NCBI GenBank assembly: GCA_003645745.1
Contig: QNCH01000113.1
Span: 1-5,678 of the forward strand
DNA length: 5,678 nucleotides
Source: Candidatus Omnitrophota bacterium
GTDB taxonomy: Bacteria > Omnitrophota > Gorgyraeia > B26-G9
Direction: 5' to 3'
Positions 5,587 through 5,678 of this stretch are shown here, one piece after another. The notes beneath the pieces were generated by a model, which had not been told where the DNA came from, searched no databases, and was given only the letters and a program-made list of their open reading frames with translations. Each line of letters starts with the position of its first letter. Position 1 is the first letter of the stretch. A program made the position numbers and the translations under genes.

Positions 5587-5678
5587 TATACTCAAACGCA
5601 ATTGGTTTGTAATTTTATGACATTTCCCTGCACTGCATCTTGAAACGTTCTTCATTCGCAAATCCTTAGGCGCAGCAA
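5587..5678 (-). mobile_element. MITE-like palindromic element, copy 3 (cut by window end, inverted)
   Basis: After a TA border (5587-5588) the sequence TACTCAAACGCAATTGG opens a stretch to the window end that is nearly identical to the reverse complement of the right half of copy 2, reaching into the central hairpin (TTAGGCGCAGC). Orientation is therefore opposite to copies 1 and 2. It starts 92 nt after the tsaD stop; the gap 5495-5586 shows no convincing gene or terminator. The other half lies beyond the window. Confidence 0.8.

Overview
The window is an AT-rich bacterial chromosome segment with all recognisable genes on the + strand. In order it holds the last codons of gatA, a complete gatB, a C-terminal processing protease (ctpA, peptidase family S41), a divergent polysaccharide deacetylase of the YibQ type, and tsaD. 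GatCAB points to a bacterium that makes Gln-tRNA(Gln) and/or Asn-tRNA(Asn) by transamidation. The ctpA plus YibQ-like pair is typical of diderm (Gram-negative type) bacteria. An uncultured diderm lineage such as Omnitrophota would fit the gene order and base composition, but that placement is a guess from memory of such genomes.

Layout. Positions 1-60 encode the GatA C-terminus, and gatB (65-1507) follows after 4 nt. The largest gene-free stretch, 1508-1932 (425 nt), holds two inverted copies of a short GCGGGAAT-type hairpin repeat (1532-1565 and 1618-1672) and then a complete ~183-bp palindromic element (1689-1871). ctpA (1933-3255) and the deacetylase gene (3256-4347) abut with no spacer, so they are almost certainly one operon. 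A second complete copy of the element (4322-4503) sits between the deacetylase and tsaD (4505-5494). It overlaps the last codons of the former and ends 1 nt before the start codon of the latter. A third copy, in opposite orientation, begins at 5587 and runs off the window.

The most notable content is this repeat family. Each end starts TACTCAAACG (or a close variant), each visible end is bordered by a TA dinucleotide, the whole unit is an imperfect palindrome, and no protein is encoded. That is the architecture of a non-autonomous MITE of the IS630/Tc1-mariner type. Removing copy 2 together with one TA gives a reconstructed ancestral junction in which the deacetylase and tsaD reading frames overlap by 20 nt. 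The element therefore appears to have landed in a gene overlap without breaking either gene, giving the deacetylase a new C-terminus and stop codon.

Functionally the protein genes are core: GatCAB and TsaD serve translation (aminoacyl-tRNA correction and the t6A37 modification), while CtpA and the deacetylase act in the cell envelope. No defence system, CRISPR array, rRNA or tRNA gene was seen.
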